Shown in pieces: positions 17,797 to 28,177 of a DNA stretch of 64,000 nucleotides; the first letter of the stretch is position 1, and each line of letters opens with the position of its first letter. The notes below the pieces were generated by a model. That model worked only from the letters and a program-made list of their open reading frames with translations. It was not told the DNA's origin and did no database searches. The stretch comes from an endosymbiont of Escarpia spicata (GTDB lineage: Bacteria > Pseudomonadota > Gammaproteobacteria > Chromatiales > Chromatiaceae): positions 31,523-95,522 of the forward strand of contig QFXE01000011.1 in NCBI GenBank assembly GCA_003349915.1, written 5' to 3'. The translations under genes and the position numbers were made by a program.

Positions 17797-20700
17797 CTAC
17801 TGCAGTTCGTCCGCACCTATATCGTTGTTTCCTCCATCCGGTCGAGGCTCATTGTCAAAGTCGATCTCCAGTTGGAGCGGTACATTGGCACCGTTGTCAA
17901 TACCCACCGACGTCGGGGTGATGTGGTAGTCACCCGCAGTTATCGTCAGTGGCCCGTAGCTTACCTGCAGCCAGTTGCCACCCTCATCGAAGGCACCTGC
18001 TGTCTGGAGAACCGTCGTCTCCTGCAGCACCAGGGTTTGGTCACGGGCGATGTTGACATATCCCATCACAAAGGCGGGATCACCCATGACATTGGTGGTG
18101 GCATAACCCGCGGTATCGGTCAGCAGTGAGTTCTTAGGCTCCAACTGCAGATCGAGACGGGTAACAAGACCATCGAGCACTCCCAGATCAACGCTGTAGA
18201 GATCCACATTGGCCACGTCGCAGTCAGGCCCCCCCACTGCTGGATCGCAGAATGCGGGGAAGATTCCGAAGTTCGTCGGCGGGTTTGCTGCAGGATCCTG
18301 GTTCAGCCAATAGAACGAGCGGTTGTGATGGACGATGTTGTTTTTCAACTTAGCGTCTGAAAAGGTGAGCCAGTCAGCAGCAATAACAGCTGTAACATGA
18401 TTGCTCATCACATTGGCCAACTCAGCACTGTGGGTCCGCGAAACGATACCTGCCGGCATCGGAACGGACTCATTGACGTTTCCAGGCGCAAAGGTCAGGA
18501 TCGCCGCAGTCGCTGTGCTGTCGTTGTTGGCAACGGTGTTGGCACGAATATCGGCCTTCAACACGTCCTGCAAAGAGACACCACCACCGGCGGCGCCAGC
18601 CACGTTGTTGGCGATCATGTTGTTGTAGATCCGCACCTGACTCCACTTGCCTTTACGGTCGGGGTAGCGTGCCACATCATGACCATTGACCAGGGCCGCA
18701 CTGATACCACCACCGTCACCCGCGCCAGCCAGGTTGCCGCGAATCCGGTTGGAATCCACAGTAACATTGCCGGTACCGGGGGTGAGAAGCTCACCGGTAA
18801 AGGTCTCAGGCACAAGTGCCGCCTGACCGAGGATGGCGATGCCGCCACCAGTCCTGGGACCAGCCTGGGCGAACGACTCATTGAAGAGAATATCGTTATC
18901 CTCGATCAAACCATTGTCAGAAAAACCCAAGTGGCCAATACCGCCGCCGTCACCCTGCGTGAAGTTGCCGCAGATCCAGTTCTTCTGGACTCGATAGTTA
19001 TCGGCACCTGTATTCAGGGAGACACCGCCACCAGCGCCGCCAAACCCACCATTGGTAGAGATCTGGTTGTGGTGGACACGGATATCATCGTTGTGAGCAT
19101 CATCGTAGACGAAGTCACCAATATCAGCGTTGGCCAAACCTGTATAGGCTGGGTCGTTCACACTGACGATCTCGTGACTCAGTTGAGGATGTCCGATGCG
19201 GACACCGCCACCAAAGAAACCAGAGTTGGCGGTGATCCGGTTGTTGCTCACATCCATGAAACTGGCATGGCCGTTGACCACAATGGAACCACCGCTACTG
19301 GCACCAACGATGGTAAAACCATCCACGCGGGAGCCTTTGTTGCGGTTATGGCAGAAGGCCAGCCTGTCTGTATCCTCCAGGCAAGTAGCCGAAGACGCCA
19401 GGCCGGCAACGAATATGCCCGCACCCTCACTGCTGGGGAAGATATTCTCCGCCAATGCTGCGAATGGAACATTGGCAACATTCTGTCCAGGCAATGTATC
19501 GATAAAACCATTGTCGACCAAGGCCTTGGCCCGGGTGCGCCAATCGATAATCTTCTCGGTCGGCACCTGGCGAGCGTTGATAACCACGTCTCCAGCACCC
19601 CAACCCTGGAGTTTGACGGGCTTCCACATCATCACCATTTCGTCGTAGACACCAGGAGTGACCAGGATCAGGTCCCCGAGGTTAGCTGCATCGATTGCAT
19701 CCTGAATGGTGTTATGGACCAGCGGACCGGCTACAGCTGCAGAATCAACTGAGCGCACCTCATAGGCGTATTTGAGCCGCTTGGTGTAGTTGGTGCCGGC
19801 ATCGGTCCATTTACCCAGGGTCCAGTTGTTCCGTGCACCCCAGCCCTCTTCGATGCCAACCGTAAGGGTTACACCGACAGGCGATTCAGTACCGTCCATA
19901 CCGACCACAACAACCTGGTAGGCACCGTGTGAGATTGCGACCAATGGATCTATCGCTGTGACATCGGCTTCGATCCGATTTTGTCTCCAGAGGCCAACCG
20001 TCAGTTCAGTACGGATACCAGCGTCATCTTCCAGGAAGACTCTGCCCTGGCCTGCACCAAACCTGTAGTCACGCTCGATGTTTTTCGGAATGATGCCAGT
20101 GCCGTCCCAATCGGGATTTGGCACCAACATCCTGCCCATCGATTTGATGATGATCGTCTGATCCGCCAGTGCAAAGGGACCACCACCACCATCTCCCAGA
20201 TGCCGCCTGACCGATGCGATTGTGGGTGTGAGGTCAGGACTCTTGCAATCCAGCGGGAACTTGCCGGGGCCAGCGAATGCAGCTACAGGCAATACCGGTG
20301 TGTCCAGATAGGTAGTGGAACCCGGCATGTACTGGAAGGTGTAACAGAACTGGCTGTACTGGGCATCAAAGAAAGGATCAATTATCACTGCAGGCACGTC
20401 GCCCACAGTGATGATCTGCCCTGGAACACCAGTGATATCACCGCTGACATCTACCGTACCGATAAGCGGATTCGGGACAGGTCCCGCATCGTTCATACAT
20501 GCGACCAGCATATTGGGCGACATACCACTGGGCTGCGGCAGATTGGCGCTGAAGGTGGAGGGAACCACCGTGTCATAGCGACCAAACTGATCGGCATAGA
20601 CCCGACTAACCTGAACACCGTTCCAGTCATAGAAGGCGACAGGTGTCCACGGCGGTGCAAACTTCTCGCCGAAGGTCGGTGAATTAGGATCGAACTCGTT

Positions 20701-20821
20701 GGCCAGATCGTTGAGAATCATACCGGTTACGTTGGCCGCGATCGGCACATCGGTGAACACATGAAACTCGGTAGCCGCATTCTGACCGGATGAGAGCGTT
20801 ATCTTCTTGCGATCGCAGAGC
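17797..20821 (-). CDS. Giant secreted protein, C-terminal piece: right-handed parallel beta-helix
   Basis: C-terminal ~1,000 residues of a gene broken into three frames. It opens in frame with CDRKKITLSSGQNAATEFHV, which has no start signal and must be joined to the upstream piece. An Ig-like part contains GDGGGGPFALADQTIIIKSM. From about the middle there is a pectate-lyase/Pbp-like right-handed beta-helix with short Gly/Asn-rich coils (DVSNNRITANSGFFGGGVRI; KNWICGNFTQGDGGGIGHL; DNDILFNESFAQAGPRTGGG; YNNMIANNVAGAAGGGVSL). It ends NNDIGADELQ, a terminus common in such beta-helix proteins. No enzyme active site is recognised. Beta-helices of this size often bind or modify polysaccharide, or form surface fibres. 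Confidence 0.75.
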
Positions 20822-22556
20822 GGACGCGCGTACCCGCAAACGGCGCCGGGTCGTTCACTGCAGGATCGATCAGCATTGCTGCATCACCACTGCCATCCTT
20901 GGTCAGCATGGAGAAGTGAGGCGGCACCAGATGATCGTCACCCACGCAGGTAACTGGCAATGCCTGTGCAGAAGGGATGAACTCCTCGCCAAAGTCGACG
21001 TTGCGATCCTCCTCCTTTACGAGCTTATAACCTGCAGGGGTATTCGCCTCCACGATATAGTCACCGGGCAGCATGCCTTCGAAGCCAACCGAGGCAACAG
21101 CCGGAGTATTATAGAAGGCGGTGAGCTTGGTCTGGATTGCAACCGGCAAAGAGACCCTGTCATATCCTTCGAATGCCCAGCCACCATCAAACACACCGGG
21201 ACGGATCTGGTTAAAATTGCGCAGACCATCGTAGCAGTCGGGGGTCGTGCCGGTAGCCGGGTCTGCCGGGTCCGTAAAGAAAGTGAACGACTCACCCTGG
21301 CAACCTGTAGGCAGGCTGTCATCCCAACTGTCGGAGTAGCCTACATTGAGCGCATCGCCCAAGTCGAATGTGGTATTGCCATTCCGGTCGATGTCCTCGG
21401 GACCGGGGAAGTTACCCTGGGGATAGTTGTCTGCATCCGCCAAGTCGACCAGGCCGTTCATATTGACGTCATCAATTACGTTGTCGTCTGCATCGAATAC
21501 GCCATCACCATCCCAGTCGATATCGCAGGAATCAGCAGGAAAATTATTCAGCGGAAAACAGTCGATGTCGCCATCAGCGTAGAGGTTCAACTGAACGCGG
21601 GGAATACCGGGCTCCCAAGTCTCTACAGCGGTAAACCGGGGATCATCCTCAGCGCGAGTGATCGCGTAGTGGACCATACCGGAGATGCCACCGTTTTCAC
21701 CCACGAAAGTCGTGGTGAAGCCGTTCGCAATGCTCGGGAACTCAAAAGTTTTGTAGTCGGCCTTGCCGAACTGCATCACGCTGGTCTGACCCAGGAATTG
21801 CTGGAAGGCCTGGGTCAGCACTACACCAGTCTCCGTACGGGAAAGGTTGTTACCGGTATTCGGATTGTTTTCTTCGCCCCCTGCAGGACAGGTACCGGTG
21901 ACAGGATCATAGCTGACGCCGGCCGCACACTGTGGCTGTGGAGTGAGTTGATCGAAGGAGGGGTAGGTCCAGCCATTATCGGGCAGGACCGCACCACCGG
22001 CGTCAACCACGAAGGTGGCACCGGTCGCCTTCTTGTTTGCGAAACTTGCTTCCGCCACCAACCAGTGGAAGAAGGGGAAGACCGTATCGAAAGGCGCCTC
22101 CCCACCGTTGTCTGTGGCGAAGTTCTGATAGACGGTGCCATCGCGCCAGCGGATGGTGACATCCTGACTCTCAGGGCCGATGCCCGCCTCAGTCGGATCC
22201 CAGAAACCATCCTGATCGGAATCACTGAAGACAGCGGTGTTCAGACGTCCAAACCAGTTGAAGACAGAGACGTCACCAAAATCACAGGATAGACCACCGT
22301 TACAGGTGCCACCTGTCGTATCGACAGAAAAAGCCGTCTGGGCGAATACCGCCGTCATATTGGCGTCCCATATCGCAAGCTGGTAGCTGCCCGGCGCGAG
22401 ATTAGGAATCGCAAAAGTTGAATCTGCAGCACAGGGGGCGGCATAAAGACCTTTGCCCAAAGCGCCGTTAACCATGCTGTTCAAAGCCACCCAGCAGGCT
22501 GGAAAATCGCGCCCACTGAAAAAGGTGAAATTAGGCGGACGTGACATGTGCTGATC
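20822..22556 (-). CDS. Giant secreted protein, middle piece: Cna_B/SdrD-like and EF-hand-like segments
   Basis: Continues the N-terminal piece if one base at about 22,558 is removed (GKVTDQHMSRPPNF). It contains beta-sandwich segments of the carboxypeptidase-regulatory/SdrD type (TFAIPNLAPGSYQLAIWDAN; GVDGGW-type loops; VGFEGMLPGDYIVEANTPAG) and calcium-loop-like stretches (DSDQDGFWDPTEAGIG; DIDWDGDGVFDADDNVID; DIDRNGNTTFDLGDALN). The frame ends in RVRSAIARR and a stop at 20,799. Restoring one base near 20,820 continues as RVR-LCDRKKITLSSG into the beta-helix piece. The ATG at 22,547 has no good ribosome-binding site, which supports a broken single gene over an independent one. Confidence 0.75.
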
Positions 22557-23634
22557 ATGTCACCTTACCTGAGATATTTGCGGTCTGTTCACCAGGTAGA
22601 GGCGGCTGCAGGGGTGGGAACCCACCTGCCTGCCCCACGACGTACTCACTGCTCGCCTTGGTAAAACCCACGAAGACGTGCGGACCAGGCAGACCAAATT
22701 CAACGAACACCGGTGGCTCGTTGGCCTTGACCCAGGCGTCGATAACCTTGGTGCCCTCAATAGTGGTGATCTGCTGCCAATTGGAACCCGTTGGCGGAAT
22801 CATGATGGTGCCGTACTTGCCCGGCGCCAGATTCTTCACCGTGAGGAAGCCGTCCTGATCGGGGTGCATGGTACCGTCACCCAGCACAGCCACCACGGGT
22901 GCGCCAGCAGTCATGCAGACAAAGTTGGTCAGCGGATTGAGGTCCGGATTCCCGTTGATATCGCAGGTCCGATCATAGGTCGTACCCAACGGGTTGGCGA
23001 ATGCATCCTGGATGACCTGACCGCCATTTTGACCATACTTACCGGCTGGCTCTTCCAGGAAGAGCGAGAAGCCGCTCCAGTCCACATGCCCCGCATTCCC
23101 TACCGGAGGATTAATCTCCTGGGGCAGATCGGGGTTGCCGTTGACCGGGTAGTGGTCATGGAAAAGATAGAACGAAATCTGCGCGGTGGGAATCGGCTGC
23201 TGCTGAACCGTAACAGTGACGGTCTGCTGATCCGTGCCTGTGGCATCAATAGTGACTGAATCACCGGAGAGACTGTGCCCGGAGAACGGCAGGACAGAGA
23301 TATAATAGCTCTTATTGTCCTCTACATCCGCAACCACGGCCTGGGCGGTGTCAGAATAACCGCTCAACCCCGCACCAGTAATCGAATTGATCGCTGGTGG
23401 ATGGTTACTGCGATGAAAGCCCAGCGAGAGCATATCGCCAGTGCTGACATCAGGCGTTACCGCGTAGGTTGTGTCTTCTTGCATCAACCAGCGGAAGCCA
23501 TTCACAGGAGTTCCGTTTTGATCCTGCACATTTAGTGTGACTTGCCCCGAATGGACCGCCGAAACGGCCAACATAGACAAGGCAATGGCGAAGTTAAAAA
23601 CCCCTGTTTTGCCTTTTCTCATCTTATTGTTCAT
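22557..23634 (-). CDS. Giant secreted protein, N-terminal piece with signal peptide
   Basis: Start chosen at the ATG at 23634 because CGGAGAG lies 8 nt upstream and a clean signal peptide results (GVFNFAIALSMLAVSAVHSG). The body is beta-rich, with SGQVTLNVQDQNGTPVNGFR at its head and a later prealbumin-like segment GFLTVKNLAPGKYGTIMIPP, as in bacterial Cna_B/SdrD repeats. It also contains VFVEFGLPGPHVFVGFTKAS and ends ISGKVT followed by TGA. Deleting one T at about 22,558 reads on as DQHMSRPPNFTFFSGRDFPA. The repaired protein would be about 1,945 residues. It is the first gene after the cytochrome terminator and precedes the oxidase genes, so it probably heads that transcript. Confidence 0.75.
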
Positions 23635-24023
23635 AACTTTCACTCTCCGAGCTATGAAAGACCCTGAAATCAGAATCATTCCCCACGCCATAACGGCGCA
23701 TCTCCCGTAAAAAAAGAAATTTGTTGGACTACGGTGACAAATTTAGGCTGAACAAGTCCCGGGGACTACCGGCAGAACTAAGAATGATTGGCTGCACGAC
23801 TCCCCAGTTAAAAGCAGGAAAAAATGCAGACAGCGGGCAGGTGAACCCCTACCTTGCAGCTAGAGTATCGACGGGAGGAAATACAGTCTTCCAATCAAAA
23901 CACAAAGAAAAACAGTAGCTTTGAGTGGTAGGGTTGAGTCGATAGAAGGGAGGGTTTGGCAGACGTGCCGTACTTACATAACGGCAGGAGGGCTGAAAAC
24001 TTTAAAAAAAAACAGCGCCCAAA
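23635..24023. other. Intergenic region, likely promoter of the beta-helix/oxidase operon
   Basis: About 390 bp between the terminator of the cytochrome gene and the start of the giant beta-helix protein gene, both on the minus strand. A short plus-strand reading frame here has no coding character. I expect a minus-strand promoter but cannot name a clear -35/-10 pair. Confidence 0.4.
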
Positions 24024-24052
24024 GAAAAACCCGCGTGCAAAGCAGCGCGGGT
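24024..24052 (-). terminator. Rho-independent terminator after the multiheme cytochrome gene
   Basis: On the minus strand ACCCGCG pairs with CGCGGGT (plus-strand 24029-24035 and 24046-24052), with a TGC/GCA extension in the loop region, and TTTTT follows (24029-24025). It lies ~35 nt downstream of the cytochrome stop at 24086, so it separates that gene from the oxidase operon. Confidence 0.8.
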
Positions 24053-24085
24053 AAAGGGGATTGGGCTGAAGAGACTGTTTATTTA

Positions 24086-25942
24086 TTACAGTTCATTTTC
24101 ATGACAGTGCGTGCAGCTCACCGGCTCTCCTCTGACAAGAGTGATCGACTCGCCCTCGTTGGACAGCGTGCGGTCTGTCGCCGCACGGGCGAGTACCGTT
24201 CCCTCGCCGTTCACACCATGACAGGCACGGCAGGCGTCGGGGTTTTTCTCAGCCAGGCTTTCATGTCCGCCATTGGAGAAAGAAGTATCTCCAACCGGGT
24301 GCATGCCATGTGGTCCTTCAAGAGTATTGCCCAGGTCACCTGTGTGACAGGTGCTGCATTCAGAAACCGTGCCGGTGTGCCCCTGCAACTGTACGGCAGC
24401 GACATTATCGTTGGCATCTGGGTTCTTGTTCGGCCAAATACCATGAGTGGCGCCGTGGCAAGCCTCGCAGAAGATACCTTCGTGGCCTGTACTTACCCGG
24501 TAAAGCATCGGGTTGCCGATACGGGGATCATCAGGACCGGACACTGCAGGATTGTTGGCCTCAATCGCATTTTCGGCAAAGCGTTTATTGGTGGGAACAA
24601 TCGGGGTGGCCTTGGCATCGTCGCTACGGAAGGCCTGAAACAGACGGATACCGTCCACATTCGCATCGGCATCGACATTGTTGACCACCGTGCCGACAGT
24701 ACCTGACAGACTATCCATGGCATCACCGGTATGGCAGGAACCGCAACCGGGTTCGTTGGCCCAGGGAACACGTGGCTGGCTGTTGCCTACATCCTCTGCA
24801 ACCAGCTCCGGCGTTTTATAGAAATCGCCACCCAACTCGAAGGCACCCACGGCTGAAGGCGGGGTCGGTGCAACATTGCGGGTAAAGTCGTTACCCACCT
24901 GTTCCATGTTGCCGTGGCAGTCCTGACAGAGCATTCCGCCATTTGACATGGCACCACGCAGACAGTCGGTGCGTCGGCCAGGATGACACTGATAACAGGT
25001 TGCTTCCAGGGCATCCCGGCGCTCCTGAAAGTTCTCAACTATGCCAAGATCGTTTTTGATCGCTGGCGGCATATCGGGGAAGAGCTTGTCGCCATTGGCA
25101 TCTTTAACGGTACCGTGGTGGCTGTGCATCACATTGGACATGGATTTGTGTTTGATCTGATCACGTCCGTTTGCCAGGGAATCCGATATTGTTACACCGT
25201 TGAGCACGAGTGGTCCGTCATTCTCAGGTCCCAGCGGACCCAACTGCGCCAGATCAAGCGCTGGTGTGTAGTGGCAGGTCTGGCAGACCACCGGCTGGGA
25301 GTTTTCCAGATCAGTGCCATGCTTCTGGTCATGCAGACGGACCAGGTTGAGGTCCGCGGCATACTCCAGGCTGACATCCAGAGGTACGGAGTCAAATTGT
25401 GGATCATCAAACTCTGCTATAGCTATTGTTGTCAGATTCCTGGTGGCCTCGCCATTTCCGCCATTCTCAGGTGCGTTGTGACAGGAACCACAATTGGCCT
25501 CACCGGAGATCGGAACAACCGTATCGTTGGATGCCAGAACAGTTCCGCCTGCATCGATTGCCTGAACCCGAAACAGGAGCCAGGGATTTTCAAGGCCGAA
25601 GTCATCATAGGCAGTCAAAGGTATTCCTGGCGCTTCATACCAGTTCACACCTTCCTTTACATAACCGAATTTAAAGGCTGGGTTGGTAAAGAAGGGTTGA
25701 TCAATCACAAAGGCTTCGAACAGCTCGGTGAGATTGTCCGCATAAGCGCCATGGCGACCGGGCATGGACTGTTGATCCGCAGTCAAGTTGCCATCACCCA
25801 GATAGAGCTGCTCCACATTCGGCATGGGCAGGCCCAGATCCAGGATATTGGCGCCTGGCGGATAGAAGGCCGGCAGGATCCCTTGTGGATAGAAGGCATC
25901 GTAAGCAGCCAGCGCGCCTTCCCAGAAGTTGGTTTTATATAC
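24086..25942 (-). CDS. Multiheme c-type cytochrome, C-terminal piece with nine CXXCH motifs
   Basis: Nine heme-binding motifs in order: CGSCH, CQTCH, CYQCH, CQDCH, CGSCH, CEACH, CSTCH, CRACH, CTHCH. The protein ends five residues after the last motif (HENEL). The joined protein of ~860 residues would be a nonaheme periplasmic or outer-surface electron carrier. Authentic coding enters this frame near 25,943 with VYKTNFWEGALAAYDAFYP; sequence upstream of that in the same frame is spurious. Deleting one G of minus-strand CCCGG there links it to the N-terminal piece (SSMLP-VYKTNF). A terminator follows 35 nt later. Multiheme cytochromes beside multicopper oxidases suggest electron transfer to or from an extracellular donor. 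Confidence 0.88.
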   Translation of the reverse strand, partial: VYKTNFWEGALAAYDAFYPQGILPAFYPPGANILDLGLPMPNVEQLYLGDGNLTADQQSMPGRHGAYADNLTELFEAFVIDQPFFTNPAFKFGYVKEGVNWYEAPGIPLTAYDDFGLENPWLLFRVQAIDAGGTVLASNDTVVPISGEANCGSCHNAPENGGNGEATRNLTTIAIAEFDDPQFDSVPLDVSLEYAADLNLVRLHDQKHGTDLENSQPVVCQTCHYTPALDLAQLGPLGPENDGPLVLNGVTISDSLANGRDQIKHKSMSNVMHSHHGTVKDANGDKLFPDMPPAIKNDLGIVENFQERRDALEATCYQCHPGRRTDCLRGAMSNGGMLCQDCHGNMEQVGNDFTRNVAPTPPSAVGAFELGGDFYKTPELVAEDVGNSQPRVPWANEPGCGSCHTGDAMDSLSGTVGTVVNNVDADANVDGIRLFQAFRSDDAKATPIVPTNKRFAENAIEANNPAVSGPDDPRIGNPMLYRVSTGHEGIFCEACHGATHGIWPNKNPDANDNVAAVQLQGHTGTVSECSTCHTGDLGNTLEGPHGMHPVGDTSFSNGGHESLAEKNPDACRACHGVNGEGTVLARAATDRTLSNEGESITLVRGEPVSCTHCHENEL

Positions 25943-26669
25943 CGGGCAGCATGCTGGAGGCAACAGGACCTGAGCCGGCAGAGTTAATGCCGCTAAGGAT
26001 AGGATCAAGCGGGTTTGACGCCGCCGAATAGATAACACTAACGCCATCAGCAGGCAGCATGATTTTCGGGTCATTGCCTTGCTGGATAACTGTGGCATGC
26101 AGTACATTGAAGGGGGGCAGAATACTGGATACACGGGTATCCAAGTCGCCGCAGTGCATTCCCAGATCGTTGATGGCGAAGATCTTATAGCCATTCTGGT
26201 TGACCAGAGGTTGCTCGGCTACCGGGATGCCGGGGGTTCCATTCTGGCTTGTGGAGTTGATCGAGACCTCGGTCCCAACCGGTGGAGGTATTACAGGGGG
26301 AGGCGTTCCGCCACCGGTATCACCTGAATCGCAATCATGAGGGGCATGCTTGACTCGCTTCTCGGCAACCATCCCATCTGATTGAGCTGCCCGCACACTG
26401 CAGGGAACCACAGCCAGATCGTACTCTTTGAATTTCCATTCATCGTCATCGATAGTCATGCTATTGATCACGGCCTGGTCAGATGCATACATCAGGGTGA
26501 CTGTTTTGTCCCCCATTCCCTTGCCTTTTACATTCAGACGGGATTTCTCACTATCCCATTTGGCTTCTTCGATTTTGAATCCGTCACTACCTGCTGAGGA
26601 GATCCCCGGTAGTGAGATACACAAGACAACTCCGGCGCTAACTAGAACTCGCACGTAGTTTGTAAACAT
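25943..26669 (-). CDS. Multiheme cytochrome, N-terminal piece with signal peptide and NDLGMHC domain
   Basis: The ATG at 26669 gives a signal peptide (YVRVLVSAGVVLCISLPGIS to SAGSDG). A small beta domain follows (KIEEAKWDSEKSRLNVKGKG), then a Pro/Gly linker (GGGTPPPVIPPPVG), then YKIFAINDLGMHCGDLDTRV, a motif shared by a group of large multiheme cytochromes. No CXXCH lies in this piece. The frame breaks at about 25,943 (SSMLPGI then stop) because of one extra base, separating it from the nine-heme part. The region between this start and the histidine-kinase remnant (26670-26800) is AT-rich and probably contains the promoter. Confidence 0.8.
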
Positions 26670-26800
26670 ATTGGCAATTCCCCCTGGTATATGTAGGTGC
26701 CTTCAGTCGCTGAGATCGACCGCTGACTCTGTATACCAAGGTAGCCAGTGAATCTTAAGAATCGCTTAAAGTTTTGGGAATTATTTCACAATTTTTCAAC

Positions 26801-27672
26801 CTAGAGCGGAATGGATTTCCTAATAGGAATTTTAATCACGACCTGGAGTCCTCTTCCTTCTTCGCCATCTTTCAATGTGACCGCCCCACCATGCAGTCTC
26901 ACCGCGCTATGAACGATCGACAGGCCAAGGCCACTACCCTGACCAGTAGTGCCGATGAGGCGGTGAAACCGGCCGAAAACCAACGCCTTGTTGTGATCGG
27001 CAATACCTGGCCCGGCATCTATTACCACAAGGGAGACAAAATCATCATCGGCGAAGAGACTAACCTTAATCACTCCGCCGGCAGGGGTAACACGGACCGC
27101 ATTATCCAAAAGATTTCTCAAGGCAGTGGCAAGCAACTCCCAATTACCCTTGAGTTTCACCGGATTAGGGGCATCCAGTTCAAGGGCAACGCCCTTTTCA
27201 AGGTAGCCGGGAGCATATTCCGATACCACCTCAACCGATAGCTTCTTCAAATCCAAGAAGGCAAATTCCAACATTGCCACATCCGGCTCCATGCGAGAAA
27301 ACACCAACAACTGTTCCACCAGACGATTGAGTTTTGACAAGCCTTTCAAAGCCTGATTTAGCGAATGTTTCCGTTCACTTTCATCACTACATTCAAGTGC
27401 CGCATGAATTTGAACGACAGAACCCGCGAGTGGGGTCCGCAGCTCATGGGCAGCATCGGCAGTAAACCTGTTGTAACGTTCGATGGATAATTGCAGCTTG
27501 TGGAACAGATCGTTGATAGCATTCACCAACACCTTCGCTTCAACAGGTACTATCGCAGTGTCGATTGCTTCAAGATTGGTGGCACTGCGCGCGCCTATTT
27601 GATGAACCAGTCTCTCCAGGGGATTCAATGCCCGTACAACAACCCACCAAAGCACCCCGATCATCGGTATCA
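26801..27672 (-). pseudogene. Sensor histidine kinase remnant (QseC/PmrB type), N-terminus deleted
   Basis: The catalytic half is intact: HAMP-like linker (VVVRALNPLERLVHQI), H-box (AADAAHELRTPLAG with phospho-acceptor His), N-box (LRNLLDNAVRVTPAGG), G1 (DAGPGI) and G2 (GQGSGLGLSIVHSA). The protein begins abruptly inside the second membrane helix (IPMIGVLWWVVVRAL). The expected first helix and periplasmic sensor domain (~160 residues) are missing, and the sequence immediately upstream belongs to the response regulator. No start codon with a ribosome-binding site is present, so the kinase is not expected to be made as a functional sensor. In an intact pair it would have followed the regulator in one operon. 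Confidence 0.85.
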
Positions 27673-27983
27673 AAGGGTTTTACCAAGTAGTCATCTGCAC
27701 CGTTGTCGAGTGCAAACACACGGTTGGAGATGCTACTGCGAGCGGTAAGAACCAGTATCGGCACATCATTTTCCGCTGACCGGACAATTTTCAGAATGTC
27801 GAAGCCTGAGATATCGGGAAGATTGATATCTAGCAGCACCACATCGGGATCCGTCTCAGATATCGCGGTGAGCGCAGAGCGTCCATCACGAACTCATTCC
27901 AACTGATCCCCCCTCCGAGAGAGAACCTTACTAATACCGTCACCAAGGAGTTCATCATCTTCCACTAAAAGAAGTCGAGTCAT
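27670..27983 (-). pseudogene. OmpR/QseB-type response regulator remnant: nonsense codon and C-terminal deletion
   Basis: The receiver domain reads MTRLLLVEDDELLGDGISKV ... GDQLE, stop (TGA at 27896-27894), then in the same frame VRDGRSALTAISETDPDVVL with the phospho-acceptor Asp in LLDINLPDISGFD and the Lys in LVKPFD. The family has Trp at the stop position, so TGG to TGA is the simplest explanation. The gene ends at about residue 105 and runs directly into the kinase's second membrane helix, so the winged-helix DNA-binding domain is gone. The pair sits just upstream of the cytochrome gene and may once have controlled it (inference). Confidence 0.88.
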
Positions 27984-28177
27984 GGCATAAGTTACCCAAT
28001 TTTCAGAGATCGGTGAATTTAACATGGACCCAAATCCAGAATTAGGCAAGAAATGGCAGTCCATCAGACTTTCGGGATCAAGCGGCCAGCGCCCTGAAAT
28101 CCCTGAATTTAAAGGGATAATTATTTCCCCATTTTATGAAGAAAAATTAAGCCTAAAGAGATGAAACATCAACCAAA

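Noticed and set aside
18397..19752. 450-codon plus-strand frame opposite the beta-helix protein
   Set aside because: Low-complexity Thr/His/Gly composition caused by the repetitive beta-helix codons on the other strand; no ribosome-binding site.
20799..22547. The middle piece as an independent gene starting at MSRPPNF
   Set aside because: No ribosome-binding site, no signal peptide, and a one-base change joins it smoothly to both neighbours.
23721..24706. Plus-strand frames around the cytochrome 3' end
   Set aside because: Antisense or intergenic frames without start signals; the minus strand has CXXCH motifs and a proper terminator here.
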